A DNA stretch of 64,000 nt from Vibrio sinaloensis (GTDB lineage Bacteria > Pseudomonadota > Gammaproteobacteria > Enterobacterales > Vibrionaceae): the NCBI RefSeq assembly GCF_023195835.1, contig NZ_CP096200.1:1116001-1180000 (forward strand), in the 5' to 3' direction. Below, piece after piece: positions 34,759 through 43,850 of the stretch; position 1 is the stretch's first letter; each line of letters opens with the position of its first letter. Position numbers and translations under genes: made by a program. A model generated the notes under the pieces. It had not been told where the DNA came from. It did no database searches and worked only from the letters and a program-made list of their open reading frames with translations.

Positions 34759-37700
34759 ATGAAAACATTCAACATGACACGTTTGGCAGTAAGTATTGTC
34801 GCTGCCATTCCGATAATGGCAGTGGCAAAAGATACTAGTCAGTTGCAAAAGCTTGATACCGATACCACCGGCATCGAGGTTGAGGTCCATCAGCAAGAAG
34901 ATAGCTCACGCATCTACCTTGATGAAGGTGCGATTTGGGCCAGCCGGGATATCACTCGTTTTGAGCCTGTATTGGATGTCAGTGTCAGTGATGAACTGGA
35001 GGTTGATCAAGGCAAGCTATCGGATTCGGTCAATTTTACGGTCAGCTCAAACTACAGCTACTACATGAAGCGCTACCAAATCGAGATCTTCCGAGGTGAA
35101 GATCGTAGTTTATCTCAGCCACTTAAAGTGATTGAAGGTACCGAGGTGGCGAACGACATCGATATCAGTTGGGATGGTAGTACCGATATCGACTACGCAT
35201 TTGAAGTCGGTAATCAGTTGCAATTCAGATTCAAGGCGTGGGACAAAGACGACAATATGGATATCACCACCATCGGTGTTATTGATTTGGTTCGTCCCGA
35301 TTCCGAAGTCGATATTGATCGTAACCAAAGTGAAGAGCAGTTGGCGCGAAGCTTTGGTCGTGCTCAGCTAATGCGGCACAACATTCCCACTAATTCAGGT
35401 CTGGCAAAATTTATCGGTACTGGGCTTAAAGGTGTCGACAAGGTCGTGATTGGTGAAGATGAGTTTGAAGTTGAAGACGGAGAACTCTACGCCGAGCAGT
35501 TCTTACCTGCGGATGCTTATCTTTTCCCAACAAAAGTTATCTTTGATAACGGTGATGAGCGCCGTTATCAGTTATATGTGCGTATCCCCGATGTGTATTA
35601 CGCCCAAGCTGGCTTGGCCGATGTGTATATCGGTAGGAATGAAGTAACGGGTAGTACTGGCGCGCTTAGGGTTAATGATCAGTACCAATACGACATATAT
35701 AACCAAGGGCGAATCGCTTACTTTAGTCAAGGCAAGTTTGGCGACAAACTGAGATTGACCACCCACTTCGATAGTAAAAATGGTCGTATAAAAGACATCT
35801 TTAATCATCCATTTGCTGCAGAAAGCTCAACAGTTTTCGACATTTTAGAAGAGGATGACGAACTCTATTATGGTGATTACGGTGATGGCGCCAACATTAA
35901 AAAGGTGGTCAATACTAAAGGTAAAGTCTATCTCGACCTAGAGTACGATAAATCGCGGGTACTATGGGGCAATTACAACACAGGTCTCACAGGTACAGAC
36001 AATAACGACTATAACCGTAGTTTGTATGGTTTTAAGGGGGATTACCGCACCCGTTCCACCACCAAATATGGCGAGGACAGACTCAATATTGTGGGCTTTG
36101 CTGCTTCCGCTGATTCATCGTTTGCACACGATGAGTTTCTCGGTACAGGCGGCTCGTTGTATTTCTTGCGCCATGGAGAATTAGTACCGGGAAGCGATAA
36201 AGTCTACGTTAAGGTAGTGAATAAAGACTCGGGAATCTCGGAGCGAGAAGTACCACTCCAGTCCGGACGGGACTATGAAATTAACCCGTATCAAGGGCGC
36301 ATCATCTTATTGCGTCCGCTGAGCAATATCATCTCCGATAGCTTTGGTAGTGTAATCGATGATACCCCTACCGATGGTTTTGAAAATTATCTGGCGGTTG
36401 ACTATGAGTATGTGCCCAAAGGCTCAGCGGTAAAAGAATCGCTTACCTATGGCGGTCGTGCCAAAGGCTGGTTAAACGACTATGTGGGTGTTGGCCTTAA
36501 TTACGCCACGGAAGAGCGTGATGCCCAAGATTATCAATCATCTGGCGCTGATTTAACCTTACGCGCAACCGAAGGGACATACATCAAAGCGGAATGGGCC
36601 CATAGTGAAGGTCGTCAAACCGACTCTAACTTTGTCTCCTTTGATGGCGGTTTGACCTTCACTCCAATTGGTGAAGGCTTCGATGAGCGCAAAGGTGACT
36701 CGATTCAGATCAAGGGTGTGGCTAGTTTATACGACATCGCACCTAGCACCTTTGGCGCGGTGGGTAACGATGTGAAAGCTTGGTATAAATCTAAAGATGC
36801 GGGCTACAGTTATGCCAGTCAGAGTGATGATTTAGAGCAACTGTCCTATGGTACAGAGCTAAGATTGCAAGCATCGGATCGATTGAGCTTTGCGACTCGA
36901 TATACGTCGATTGAAGAAACGGAGCTTGACGGCACTAAAGAGACCGATACCCAACAGGCTGAACTGGAAGCTCAGTTTAAGTTAACCGATCACGTAAAAC
37001 TGTCTGCTGCAGCTAAGCAAGTTGATGAGCTCAATCGTGAAAACAAAAAAGGCAAGGGAACGTTAGCCGGTTTAAGAGCGGACTATATTTGGGATAGCGA
37101 CAACAGCGTTTACGTTAAGGGTCAGTCGACCGTTGATAAAACCAGTCAGTACGATGATAACGACAGTGTTTCGGTGGGTACTGAGTTCCGTGTATTTCAA
37201 GATCTGTCACTTGGTGCGCAATACACCACTGGCGATCGAGGGGAGGCGACTGAAGCAACAGTCAGTTACGACATTACCGAAAATTATACTCCATACATTA
37301 CCTATGTTGATGATAATTACGAAGGCAAAAACAATCTGGTAGTAGGCCAGCGAGCTGACCTGACTTCCAATGTCGACTTTTATCAAGAAAATCAGTTTGT
37401 TGATGAGAACAACGGAAAAGGACGGATCGACTCATTTGGTTTCGGCTACGACATGAGTGATGATGTCGACTTTGGCATAGGTTACCAGCAGGGTCAAATT
37501 GAGAAGAAAAACGCAAGCGATCCGTCTAAGTTAGAGGTTACTGAACGCAAGGCGGTCACCTTTACGGCAAATGGCGATATTGATGATGTTAACCTCAGAC
37601 ACAAGATAGAGTATCGAGTCGATAAAGGAAATGAAAATGTTGATGTGACTAAGCGACGTATTGACCAGTTCGTGACGACCAATCGCTATACGCACAACCT

Positions 37701-38292
37701 AACCGAAGAGTATACTTTGTTTGCTAAGTTCAATTATTCCAAGTCAACCAGCAAGCAAACAAACCAAACCTTAGAGCGCTTTGTAGAAGCCACGGGGGGG
37801 CTGGCTTACCGACCGATTTACAACGACAGACTAAACCTGCTTAGCCGTTACACCTATATAGCAGACATGGATAACCTTGATCGTGATGTCGATTACAGCA
37901 ATCAAGAGTCCCATATTATAGAGGTAGAAGGGATTTACTCAGTGAACGCTAAAGTGGATGTAGGTGCCAAATACGCGCATAAAGATAAGAAAGAAGACTT
38001 CGAACGTGCCTCTGGAAACGTGGAAATTGTTGAGAGCAACATTAATCTCTATGGCCTGAGCACGTCTTATCACGTGATTAAAGAGTGGGATGTCACCGGC
38101 GAATATCACTGGAAGACAGACACACTCAACGATGAACTCGAGCATGGTGCGTTAATCTCCGTCAACAAGCACCTATCCGACAACTTTAAGGTCGGGATTG
38201 GTTACAACTTTTCAGGTTTTGACGGCAACTTAGCGAACGACGATGACTACGATGCCCGAGGCGTGTTTATCAACTTAATTGGTAAGATCTGA
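34759..38292 (+). CDS. Predicted outer-membrane beta-barrel with N-terminal periplasmic part, 1177 residues
   Basis: Probably an outer-membrane protein partnered with the giant repeat protein. A signal peptide covers about 1-23 (MKTFNMTRLAVSIVAAIPIMAVA). About residues 30-270 are a periplasmic or surface domain with Ig-like strand elements (NFTVSSNYSYYMKRYQIEIFR and IDISWDGSTDIDYAFE). The second half, from about residue 380, is dominated by alternating hydrophobic/polar strands with aromatic ends and acidic turns (LRLTTHFDSKNG, LGAQYTTGDRG, VGIGYNFSGFDG), as in large barrels. The C-terminus VFINLIGKI ends in Ile rather than the usual aromatic. No TonB box is recognised. It follows the giant gene by 46 bases and precedes the OmpA lipoprotein gene by ten. 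Confidence 0.8.
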   Translation: MKTFNMTRLAVSIVAAIPIMAVAKDTSQLQKLDTDTTGIEVEVHQQEDSSRIYLDEGAIWASRDITRFEPVLDVSVSDELEVDQGKLSDSVNFTVSSNYSYYMKRYQIEIFRGEDRSLSQPLKVIEGTEVANDIDISWDGSTDIDYAFEVGNQLQFRFKAWDKDDNMDITTIGVIDLVRPDSEVDIDRNQSEEQLARSFGRAQLMRHNIPTNSGLAKFIGTGLKGVDKVVIGEDEFEVEDGELYAEQFLPADAYLFPTKVIFDNGDERRYQLYVRIPDVYYAQAGLADVYIGRNEVTGSTGALRVNDQYQYDIYNQGRIAYFSQGKFGDKLRLTTHFDSKNGRIKDIFNHPFAAESSTVFDILEEDDELYYGDYGDGANIKKVVNTKGKVYLDLEYDKSRVLWGNYNTGLTGTDNNDYNRSLYGFKGDYRTRSTTKYGEDRLNIVGFAASADSSFAHDEFLGTGGSLYFLRHGELVPGSDKVYVKVVNKDSGISEREVPLQSGRDYEINPYQGRIILLRPLSNIISDSFGSVIDDTPTDGFENYLAVDYEYVPKGSAVKESLTYGGRAKGWLNDYVGVGLNYATEERDAQDYQSSGADLTLRATEGTYIKAEWAHSEGRQTDSNFVSFDGGLTFTPIGEGFDERKGDSIQIKGVASLYDIAPSTFGAVGNDVKAWYKSKDAGYSYASQSDDLEQLSYGTELRLQASDRLSFATRYTSIEETELDGTKETDTQQAELEAQFKLTDHVKLSAAAKQVDELNRENKKGKGTLAGLRADYIWDSDNSVYVKGQSTVDKTSQYDDNDSVSVGTEFRVFQDLSLGAQYTTGDRGEATEATVSYDITENYTPYITYVDDNYEGKNNLVVGQRADLTSNVDFYQENQFVDENNGKGRIDSFGFGYDMSDDVDFGIGYQQGQIEKKNASDPSKLEVTERKAVTFTANGDIDDVNLRHKIEYRVDKGNENVDVTKRRIDQFVTTNRYTHNLTEEYTLFAKFNYSKSTSKQTNQTLERFVEATGGLAYRPIYNDRLNLLSRYTYIADMDNLDRDVDYSNQESHIIEVEGIYSVNAKVDVGAKYAHKDKKEDFERASGNVEIVESNINLYGLSTSYHVIKEWDVTGEYHWKTDTLNDELEHGALISVNKHLSDNFKVGIGYNFSGFDGNLANDDDYDARGVFINLIGKI

Positions 38293-38302
38293 GGATAAAT
38301 CG

Positions 38303-39208
38303 ATGACAGGTTTAAAACAGTATGGCGTAGCGTTGATTTCCCTGATCCTCAGCGCGTGTGCAACCGACACTTATGTAAGTAAAGAGAACTTGGATAAGTT
38401 TGGCGACCCACTCGTAGAGAAGTTTTTAATTCGAGAGTGTATCGTCCCAGAGCGAGATATTCGCATCGCAGTCGCTTCTCACTTTGCCTTTGACAAGGCC
38501 GAGCTACAACCTGCTGATCAACAACAGATAGACCAGTTGATCACCAGTATTGGTAAATATCATGGTCAGATTTCGATAGTCGGTCACACCGATTATCAGG
38601 GTGACGATGACTATAACCAAAGGCTATCTTTGCGTAGAGCTGAATCAATAAAAGCGTACATGCAAATCAAGTTGGATGCTTCGCGCTACGATTGGGAGGT
38701 AAAGTACTACGGGGAGTCTCGTCCTATCGTTGAAGGCACCTCTGTTCAGGCCAACGCGCAAAATAGGCGTGCGTATGTCGTGTTCGAGCAGACTCAAACT
38801 CAGCAGGAAAATGCATTTTGTGCACCACCAGAGCCAGAGCGCAAAGTGTATGTAGCAATGACATCCCATTTTGCTTTTGACGATGCCCAACTAAGCGATT
38901 TAGACCGGCAATCGCTGGATGAGTTCGCCGACAACTTACGCGGCCTAAATGGACGCGTATTGATTGCAGGGCATACCGACTACCAGGGGGCAATTAGTTA
39001 CAACCAAAAGCTCGCGACACAAAGAGCGCAATCTGTGCAGCACTATTTACAGACCAAGCTAGACCCAACGCAATTTGTATGGGAAGTTAAAGCCTTTGGC
39101 GAACTCGCCCCGATAACACAACAACAAGACCTTGAATCTAATGCATTAAATCGTCGGGCATTTGTTGTTTTTAAACAGGGTGAGCTCCCCGATCTAATTC
39201 AAGAATAA
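38303..39208 (+). CDS. Lipoprotein with two tandem OmpA-like peptidoglycan-binding domains
   Basis: A 301-residue lipoprotein with lipobox LILSACAT. Two OmpA C-terminal domains follow: the first with HFAFDKAELQ, GHTDYQGDDDYNQRLS and RRAESIKAYM, the second with HFAFDDAQLS, GHTDYQGAISYNQKLA and QRAQSVQHYL. Each retains the Asp of GHTD and the Arg of the following helix that bind diaminopimelate in OmpA. Each ends NRRA(Y/F)VVF. The start is ATG 38303 with GAGGA upstream; a longer frame from 38279 overlaps the preceding stop and is less likely. Last gene of the surface operon, it probably ties the complex to peptidoglycan. Two such domains in one lipoprotein are uncommon. Confidence 0.93.
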   Translation: MTGLKQYGVALISLILSACATDTYVSKENLDKFGDPLVEKFLIRECIVPERDIRIAVASHFAFDKAELQPADQQQIDQLITSIGKYHGQISIVGHTDYQGDDDYNQRLSLRRAESIKAYMQIKLDASRYDWEVKYYGESRPIVEGTSVQANAQNRRAYVVFEQTQTQQENAFCAPPEPERKVYVAMTSHFAFDDAQLSDLDRQSLDEFADNLRGLNGRVLIAGHTDYQGAISYNQKLATQRAQSVQHYLQTKLDPTQFVWEVKAFGELAPITQQQDLESNALNRRAFVVFKQGELPDLIQE

Positions 39209-39220
39209 GTGAAGTCTCTC

Positions 39221-39243
39221 AAGGGGCATAGCGCCCCTTTTTA
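39221..39243 (+). terminator. Intrinsic terminator of the surface-protein operon
   Basis: AAGGGGC (39221-39227) pairs with GCCCCTT (39233-39239), followed by TTTTA. It lies 13 bases after the OmpA lipoprotein stop codon and closes the three-gene unit. Confidence 0.85.
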
Positions 39244-39264
39244 TTGATCTATTAGGAGTATCGA

Positions 39265-40134
39265 GTGGAGAAAGCGCAGGTCGTTATTGATTTTCTTCTA
39301 ACTCATAAGTTGGTGTTTAGTGCACTGATCATCATCACCATTTCGCTGATGAGAAAGCTAGTGCTATCAAAGATACGTGGCGAAGTGGCCTTTGTGTCTG
39401 AAAAACAACGCAATTGGATGTCGCGGACCAAAAATGGCACCTTCATCATTACTGTATTGACGCTGTTTGTGTTGTGGCAATCGGAAATCAGTGAATTCGC
39501 GTTTTCGGTCGCTGCTATTGCAGTCGCTATAGTGGTCGCGTCGAAGGAGATCATTCTCTGCTTCACCGGCTCCATTCAACGTGCCAGCTCTCGCTCGTTT
39601 CGCATCGGCGACTGGATTGAGGTAGGAAAAACCTGTGGCGAGGTGATAGAGCACAATATCATGGCGACAGTGATTCAAGAGATTGACCTACACCATGGTC
39701 AATATCATTACACGGGTAAGACCATCACCTTACCTAACAGTATGTTTTTTACCTATCCAGTAAAGAACCTCAACTTTATGAAACGTTATGTTTTTCATAA
39801 CTTTTCTATTGTTGTGCGAGATTTTGTCAATCTCTACCCACTGCTGCCAGTGTTAAGCGAGAAAATTGAGCAACATACCCACTATTTTCACGATGTGGCC
39901 AAGCGTTATAACTCGATGATAGAAAAGCACGCAGGGGTAGACTTGCCCGGCTCTGAGGCGCACATTCATATCACCAGTGGGGCAACGGGTGAACAGTTTG
40001 TCCATATCATGCTTTTCTGTCCTACTGACAAAGCGGTTCACTTAGAGCAAGAGATACGTGCAGATTTTATGGCGCTGTATGAAGAGCGTTTTCCGGCGGA
40101 TGCAGCAAAAGCTGAGTTAGCCACCAGCCCCTAG
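39265..40134 (+). CDS. MscS-family mechanosensitive channel-like protein
   Basis: A 289-residue inner-membrane protein with about three hydrophobic segments (around 14-30, 58-70 and 78-100). The pore-lining third helix AVAIVVASKEIILCFTGSIQ is followed by the beta-domain RSFRIGDWIEVGKTCGEVIE and ITLPNSMFFTYPVKN, the characteristic signature of small MscS channels. It starts at GTG 39265 with AGGAG upstream. It probably opens under membrane tension during hypo-osmotic shock, possibly with ion selectivity unlike MscL. It begins a new unit after the surface-operon terminator. Confidence 0.85.
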   Translation: MEKAQVVIDFLLTHKLVFSALIIITISLMRKLVLSKIRGEVAFVSEKQRNWMSRTKNGTFIITVLTLFVLWQSEISEFAFSVAAIAVAIVVASKEIILCFTGSIQRASSRSFRIGDWIEVGKTCGEVIEHNIMATVIQEIDLHHGQYHYTGKTITLPNSMFFTYPVKNLNFMKRYVFHNFSIVVRDFVNLYPLLPVLSEKIEQHTHYFHDVAKRYNSMIEKHAGVDLPGSEAHIHITSGATGEQFVHIMLFCPTDKAVHLEQEIRADFMALYEERFPADAAKAELATSP

Positions 40135-40156
40135 GTTTCAACACAAGGAAGTGTGT

Positions 40157-40552
40157 ATGATCAAACAAGTAGGAAATACTCAGATTGGCGACAAGCATAT
40201 CGCAACCTGCCATTGTGAAAGCGTTAAACTTGAGCTCGCTTTACCGAATGGGATTGAAAAGCCAAGACGTTGCGATTGCTCGATTTGTCGGCGAAAAGGG
40301 GCCATTGTTGCGTCGGTGAAGCTGGATGGAATACGCATACTGGAAGGCGAACACCTTCTAACCCTTTATCAATTCAATACCAAAACCGCGAAGCACTATT
40401 TTTGTTCTGTGTGCGGTATCTATACGCATCACCAACGCCGTTCTTGCCCAGATGAATACGGGTACAATGTTGGTTGCTTAGTCGGCGTGAACCCGTTTGA
40501 TCTCGGTGAAATCGTGACTCACGATGGGGTCAATCATCCCGCAGACCGTTAA
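40157..40552 (+). CDS. GFA family protein (glutathione-dependent formaldehyde-activating enzyme fold)
   Basis: A 131-residue zinc-binding protein of the GFA/CENP-V fold. Zinc-ligand cysteines occur as CHC near the start (ATCHCESVKLEL), RCDCSICRRKG and FCSVCGIYTHHQ, matching the family pattern. It does not need to be a formaldehyde enzyme, as most members are uncharacterised. The start is ATG 40157 with AAGGAAG upstream; a GTG at 40151 is also in frame. It lies 22 bases after the MscS-like gene and is convergent with an ArsR-type regulator. Confidence 0.9.
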   Translation: MIKQVGNTQIGDKHIATCHCESVKLELALPNGIEKPRRCDCSICRRKGAIVASVKLDGIRILEGEHLLTLYQFNTKTAKHYFCSVCGIYTHHQRRSCPDEYGYNVGCLVGVNPFDLGEIVTHDGVNHPADR

Positions 40553-40561
40553 TAAACACCT

Positions 40562-40900
40562 TCAGCCAAACAGTTGATGAAACAGCTGTGAAAAGTCGCT
40601 CAGAGCCTGCTTATTGATGCGATAACACACCCTAGGCGGTATTTGCTGCGTGCGAACAAACCCAGCACTTTTTAGTACCCGCAAGTGCTCAGAAACCGTT
40701 GACTGTGCCAATCCCAGTTGCTCGACAATATCATGGTTCAAACAGCCGCCTTGTTTGTCTAAATCGATTAAAATCTTAACAATACGAACCCGCACAGGAT
40801 GAGAGAGTGCCTTGGCTTGTTTTGCCAATACTCGTTGCTGCTCAGATTGGGTCTCTGTTAAAGGGGGCGAGGTCGGATTGGGATTGTTGCCGCCGTCCAT
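40562..40900 (-). CDS. ArsR/SmtB family winged-helix regulator
   Basis: A 112-residue regulator with a winged HTH seen as GCLNHDIVEQLGLAQSTVSEHLRVLKSAGFVR. The Cys in GCLNH is alone, with no CxC-type metal-binding motif typical of arsenic or zinc sensors, so its signal is probably not metal. The N-terminal 20 residues are proline/glutamine-rich and disordered. It is divergent from the M16 peptidase lipoprotein gene and convergent with the GFA gene. A target is not evident. Confidence 0.9.
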   Translation of the reverse strand: MDGGNNPNPTSPPLTETQSEQQRVLAKQAKALSHPVRVRIVKILIDLDKQGGCLNHDIVEQLGLAQSTVSEHLRVLKSAGFVRTQQIPPRVCYRINKQALSDFSQLFHQLFG

Positions 40901-41059
40901 TTAGCTGCCTCTTGATCAATCGATTGTTACCCTTATGATCTTATGCCGAAGGTATCAGATCTGCAACATGCTACCTAATTTTTGCCAGCCCACAACGAAA
41001 TCAATAACCACATTGATTGTCTTGATGTATAGTCGGACGCAGACCAATAACAAAGTAGT

Positions 41060-43816
41060 ATGGCTATGCGTAAATTATTCTTTTTATTATTATTTATATT
41101 AGTTGGCTGTAGTCAGCCCAAGATTGAAACTCCGATAGAGCGAGACCCAGATTGGACATCTGGCCAACTCGAAAACGGCATGCGTTTTTACATCTACCCG
41201 CTTGAAGAGTCCGAACCAGTTTCTTTGCGCTTGTTGTTCCATGTTGGTTCAGCGCAGGAGACGGACCAACAGCGCGGTTACGCTCACTTTCTCGAACACA
41301 TGGCATTCAATGGTTCGAAAAATCTATCAAGCCAAGGCGTGGTCGCTATGTTTGAACAAGCAGGCTTAACCTTCGGTTCTGACATTAACGCTTATACCTC
41401 TTACTATGAAACCGTGTATGAGCTTGACCTTCCTGACCGCAGTCAGTTGCCTACCGCTATGGTGTGGATGAGAGATATCGCTGATGGCCTCACCTTAGAC
41501 GCGGCTGAAATCGAAAAAGAAAAAGGCGTGATTCGAGGCGAGATTCGCCGAGCGCGGCCGGAGAATCGTTCATTTGCCGAGAAGCATTACGATGATTTAA
41601 TTGCTGGCACACCACTCGCTGATATGGACCCTGTTGGCAGCAAAGAATCGGTCAATAATGCCAGCGCAGAGAGTATTCGCGAGTTTTACCAAACTTGGTA
41701 CCATCCTCAGTATACCGAGATCATCATTAGCGGTGACATCAGTGTTAGTGAAGCCAAGTCGTTAATTGAAAAGCAGTTCTCGAGCTGGCAACCCAATAAT
41801 GAGCCGCCTAGTAACCATAAACAAGAGATTGAGATAACGCCGAGCGACTATGTCAATCTAACTGGCGAATATGACTCGTCTAGTATTGGGCTGATGGTTG
41901 ATAGAGGAAGCGCGATTATTCAAAATCGCCAACAACTGCTGGATACCTGGCTAGATGACATAGCACAGAGCTTGATTTTTAATCGCTTGGATTCGGCGTT
42001 TAATGATGCAGCGATTCCTCTGCAAGGGCTCTCTGTTGGCAGTGACTATATTAATTATCACCGATACAGTTATTTGCATGTCGGCTTTGCGGAGTCGGAG
42101 CGTGTTGAAGCGCAACAAATGTTGGCGTCGACTTTAGCGGCACTGCGTGATTTTGGTATCAGTGAACAGGAGCGAGAAACCGCATTGAGTGGCTATCGCC
42201 AGCAGTTAGACAATTTAGACTACAACTGGCAACAGCAAACCAGTATCGAGTTAGTCGAGACCATGGTGGCGAGCCAGACACAGGGCGTCGCTAATCAGTC
42301 TAAGCGCGATTACCAGCGCAGCCTTGAAGCGCTGCTACAGTTAGCGACTCAAGAAAGGTTGAATCAGCAAATCCGACAATTGCTGTCTAGTGAATACGCT
42401 TTGATCTTAGCGGGTGAAGACAGCCCATCGGTCACCGCTTTGCAAAGCCAGGTTCCTCAATTGAGAGCCCAATTTGCAACACCAGGGATAAAACCCGTTA
42501 TGTTGGCGAGTCAAGTCGCTGAGCTAAAATCGCCAAGCGCTGCAGGAGACATTATCAGCAGCAAGGAGAACGATGGTTTCAGCGTTTGGACGTTGTCCAA
42601 TGGTGTAGAGGTGTGGTTTGAAGCGGATAGCACTGCAGGCGAATACGTACAGATGGTGTACATCAGCCAAGGTGGGTCGAGCGCACTAAGTAAAGAGCTC
42701 CAAGCGGCAAAAGATTTGGCTGGAGCTGTAATCACACGCAGTGGAGTAGGCGAGTTTACTGGTAGCGAGTTTGATGCCTACCTCACCAGAGAATCAATAG
42801 AAGTCTACCCCTTTATTAGCTATACCCATCATGGCTTAGAGGTGGCCACGACCAAATCAAAGTTAATCGATGCGCTTAATGTCATTTATAACGCAGTGAC
42901 GAATGGCAATGTAGACTCGCGCCAACTTGAGGTGGTTAAGCGAGAGCAAATAGAAGATCTGCAAAACTACTTAGCGACACCGATCGGTAAATGGGGCTCA
43001 GCGATCAACAAAAACAGCTATATACCTAATAGCTACCACCGTTTAGCGACGGCGCCTGAGTTATCAATGGTTAATGAGCAACAGATAGAACAAGTCTATC
43101 AACAGCTGTTTGCGGTGAACCGTAATAACAAGCTGGTGATAGTGGGTGACCTCAGCGCGGCGCAAGTCGAGCCATTGATCAATCAGTTCATTGCAGCGAT
43201 TCCATTAGAGCAAACACCAACTATGGCCATTGATGTGGGTCTGAATCTGACGCCACAGTTTCGCATCGATATGCCGATTCACAATGAGGACAGCAGCTTC
43301 TATTTGCTGCGTATGACCAATCCAACGGCCACAGCTACCAGCGCTCGTACTGCATTTATTGATGATATGATTCAACGTTTGCTAGCCAAACGCCTTACAG
43401 ACTATGTACGTGAAGAGTTAGGTCTGGATTATGCGCCCGACGCCTTTAGCGCCGCGCAAGACAGTGAAACCATTACTGACTGGTTAATTGAGGCTCAGGT
43501 TAACCCTAGCGATATGGACAAAGTCGACCAAGCGGTGGTAACAGTTGTGCAAAGTATGCTTAGCAGTGTCACTCAAGATGACCTTGACCTAGTGGCTAAA
43601 CAGTTGAGTGTTGCCTTAGCGCCTTTGGCGGACGAGCCTGTTGACCGTACTTGGTTTTATGCGCGCTACTTGGTGCATGGTTATGGCGTTGAGGCGTTAA
43701 CCGATGTTGATGCTATGACCCAATCGATTACATTGGAAGAGTTTAAACAACGTATTACCGCCTCTTTTGGTGATAAGGCTATCACCACCAAATACACATT
43801 AACCCCGAAGCTATAA
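41060..43816 (+). CDS. M16 family zinc metallopeptidase lipoprotein
   Basis: A 918-residue pitrilysin-type peptidase with two M16 halves. A lipoprotein signal (LFFLLLFILVGCSQP) precedes the peptidase domain. The zinc site is His76-x-x-Glu79-His80 (AHFLEHMAFNG), with Glu154 (EKEKGVIRGE) as the third ligand. A second, non-catalytic half starts near residue 520 (SNGVEVWFEADS). It is probably a periplasmic or outer-membrane protease degrading small peptides. ATG 41060 is followed by ATG 41066, also possible. It is divergent from the ArsR regulator gene, is followed by a terminator and stands alone. Confidence 0.92.
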   Translation: MAMRKLFFLLLFILVGCSQPKIETPIERDPDWTSGQLENGMRFYIYPLEESEPVSLRLLFHVGSAQETDQQRGYAHFLEHMAFNGSKNLSSQGVVAMFEQAGLTFGSDINAYTSYYETVYELDLPDRSQLPTAMVWMRDIADGLTLDAAEIEKEKGVIRGEIRRARPENRSFAEKHYDDLIAGTPLADMDPVGSKESVNNASAESIREFYQTWYHPQYTEIIISGDISVSEAKSLIEKQFSSWQPNNEPPSNHKQEIEITPSDYVNLTGEYDSSSIGLMVDRGSAIIQNRQQLLDTWLDDIAQSLIFNRLDSAFNDAAIPLQGLSVGSDYINYHRYSYLHVGFAESERVEAQQMLASTLAALRDFGISEQERETALSGYRQQLDNLDYNWQQQTSIELVETMVASQTQGVANQSKRDYQRSLEALLQLATQERLNQQIRQLLSSEYALILAGEDSPSVTALQSQVPQLRAQFATPGIKPVMLASQVAELKSPSAAGDIISSKENDGFSVWTLSNGVEVWFEADSTAGEYVQMVYISQGGSSALSKELQAAKDLAGAVITRSGVGEFTGSEFDAYLTRESIEVYPFISYTHHGLEVATTKSKLIDALNVIYNAVTNGNVDSRQLEVVKREQIEDLQNYLATPIGKWGSAINKNSYIPNSYHRLATAPELSMVNEQQIEQVYQQLFAVNRNNKLVIVGDLSAAQVEPLINQFIAAIPLEQTPTMAIDVGLNLTPQFRIDMPIHNEDSSFYLLRMTNPTATATSARTAFIDDMIQRLLAKRLTDYVREELGLDYAPDAFSAAQDSETITDWLIEAQVNPSDMDKVDQAVVTVVQSMLSSVTQDDLDLVAKQLSVALAPLADEPVDRTWFYARYLVHGYGVEALTDVDAMTQSITLEEFKQRITASFGDKAITTKYTLTPKL

Positions 43817-43821
43817 AGAGA

Positions 43822-43847
43822 AAGCAGCGAGAAATCGCTGCTTTTTT
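43822..43847. terminator. Bidirectional terminator between convergent genes
   Basis: AAGCAGCGA (43822-43830) pairs with TCGCTGCTT (43835-43843), followed by TTTT. It lies between the M16 peptidase gene (+) and the hydrolase gene (-). Confidence 0.85.
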
Positions 43848-43850
43848 ACG

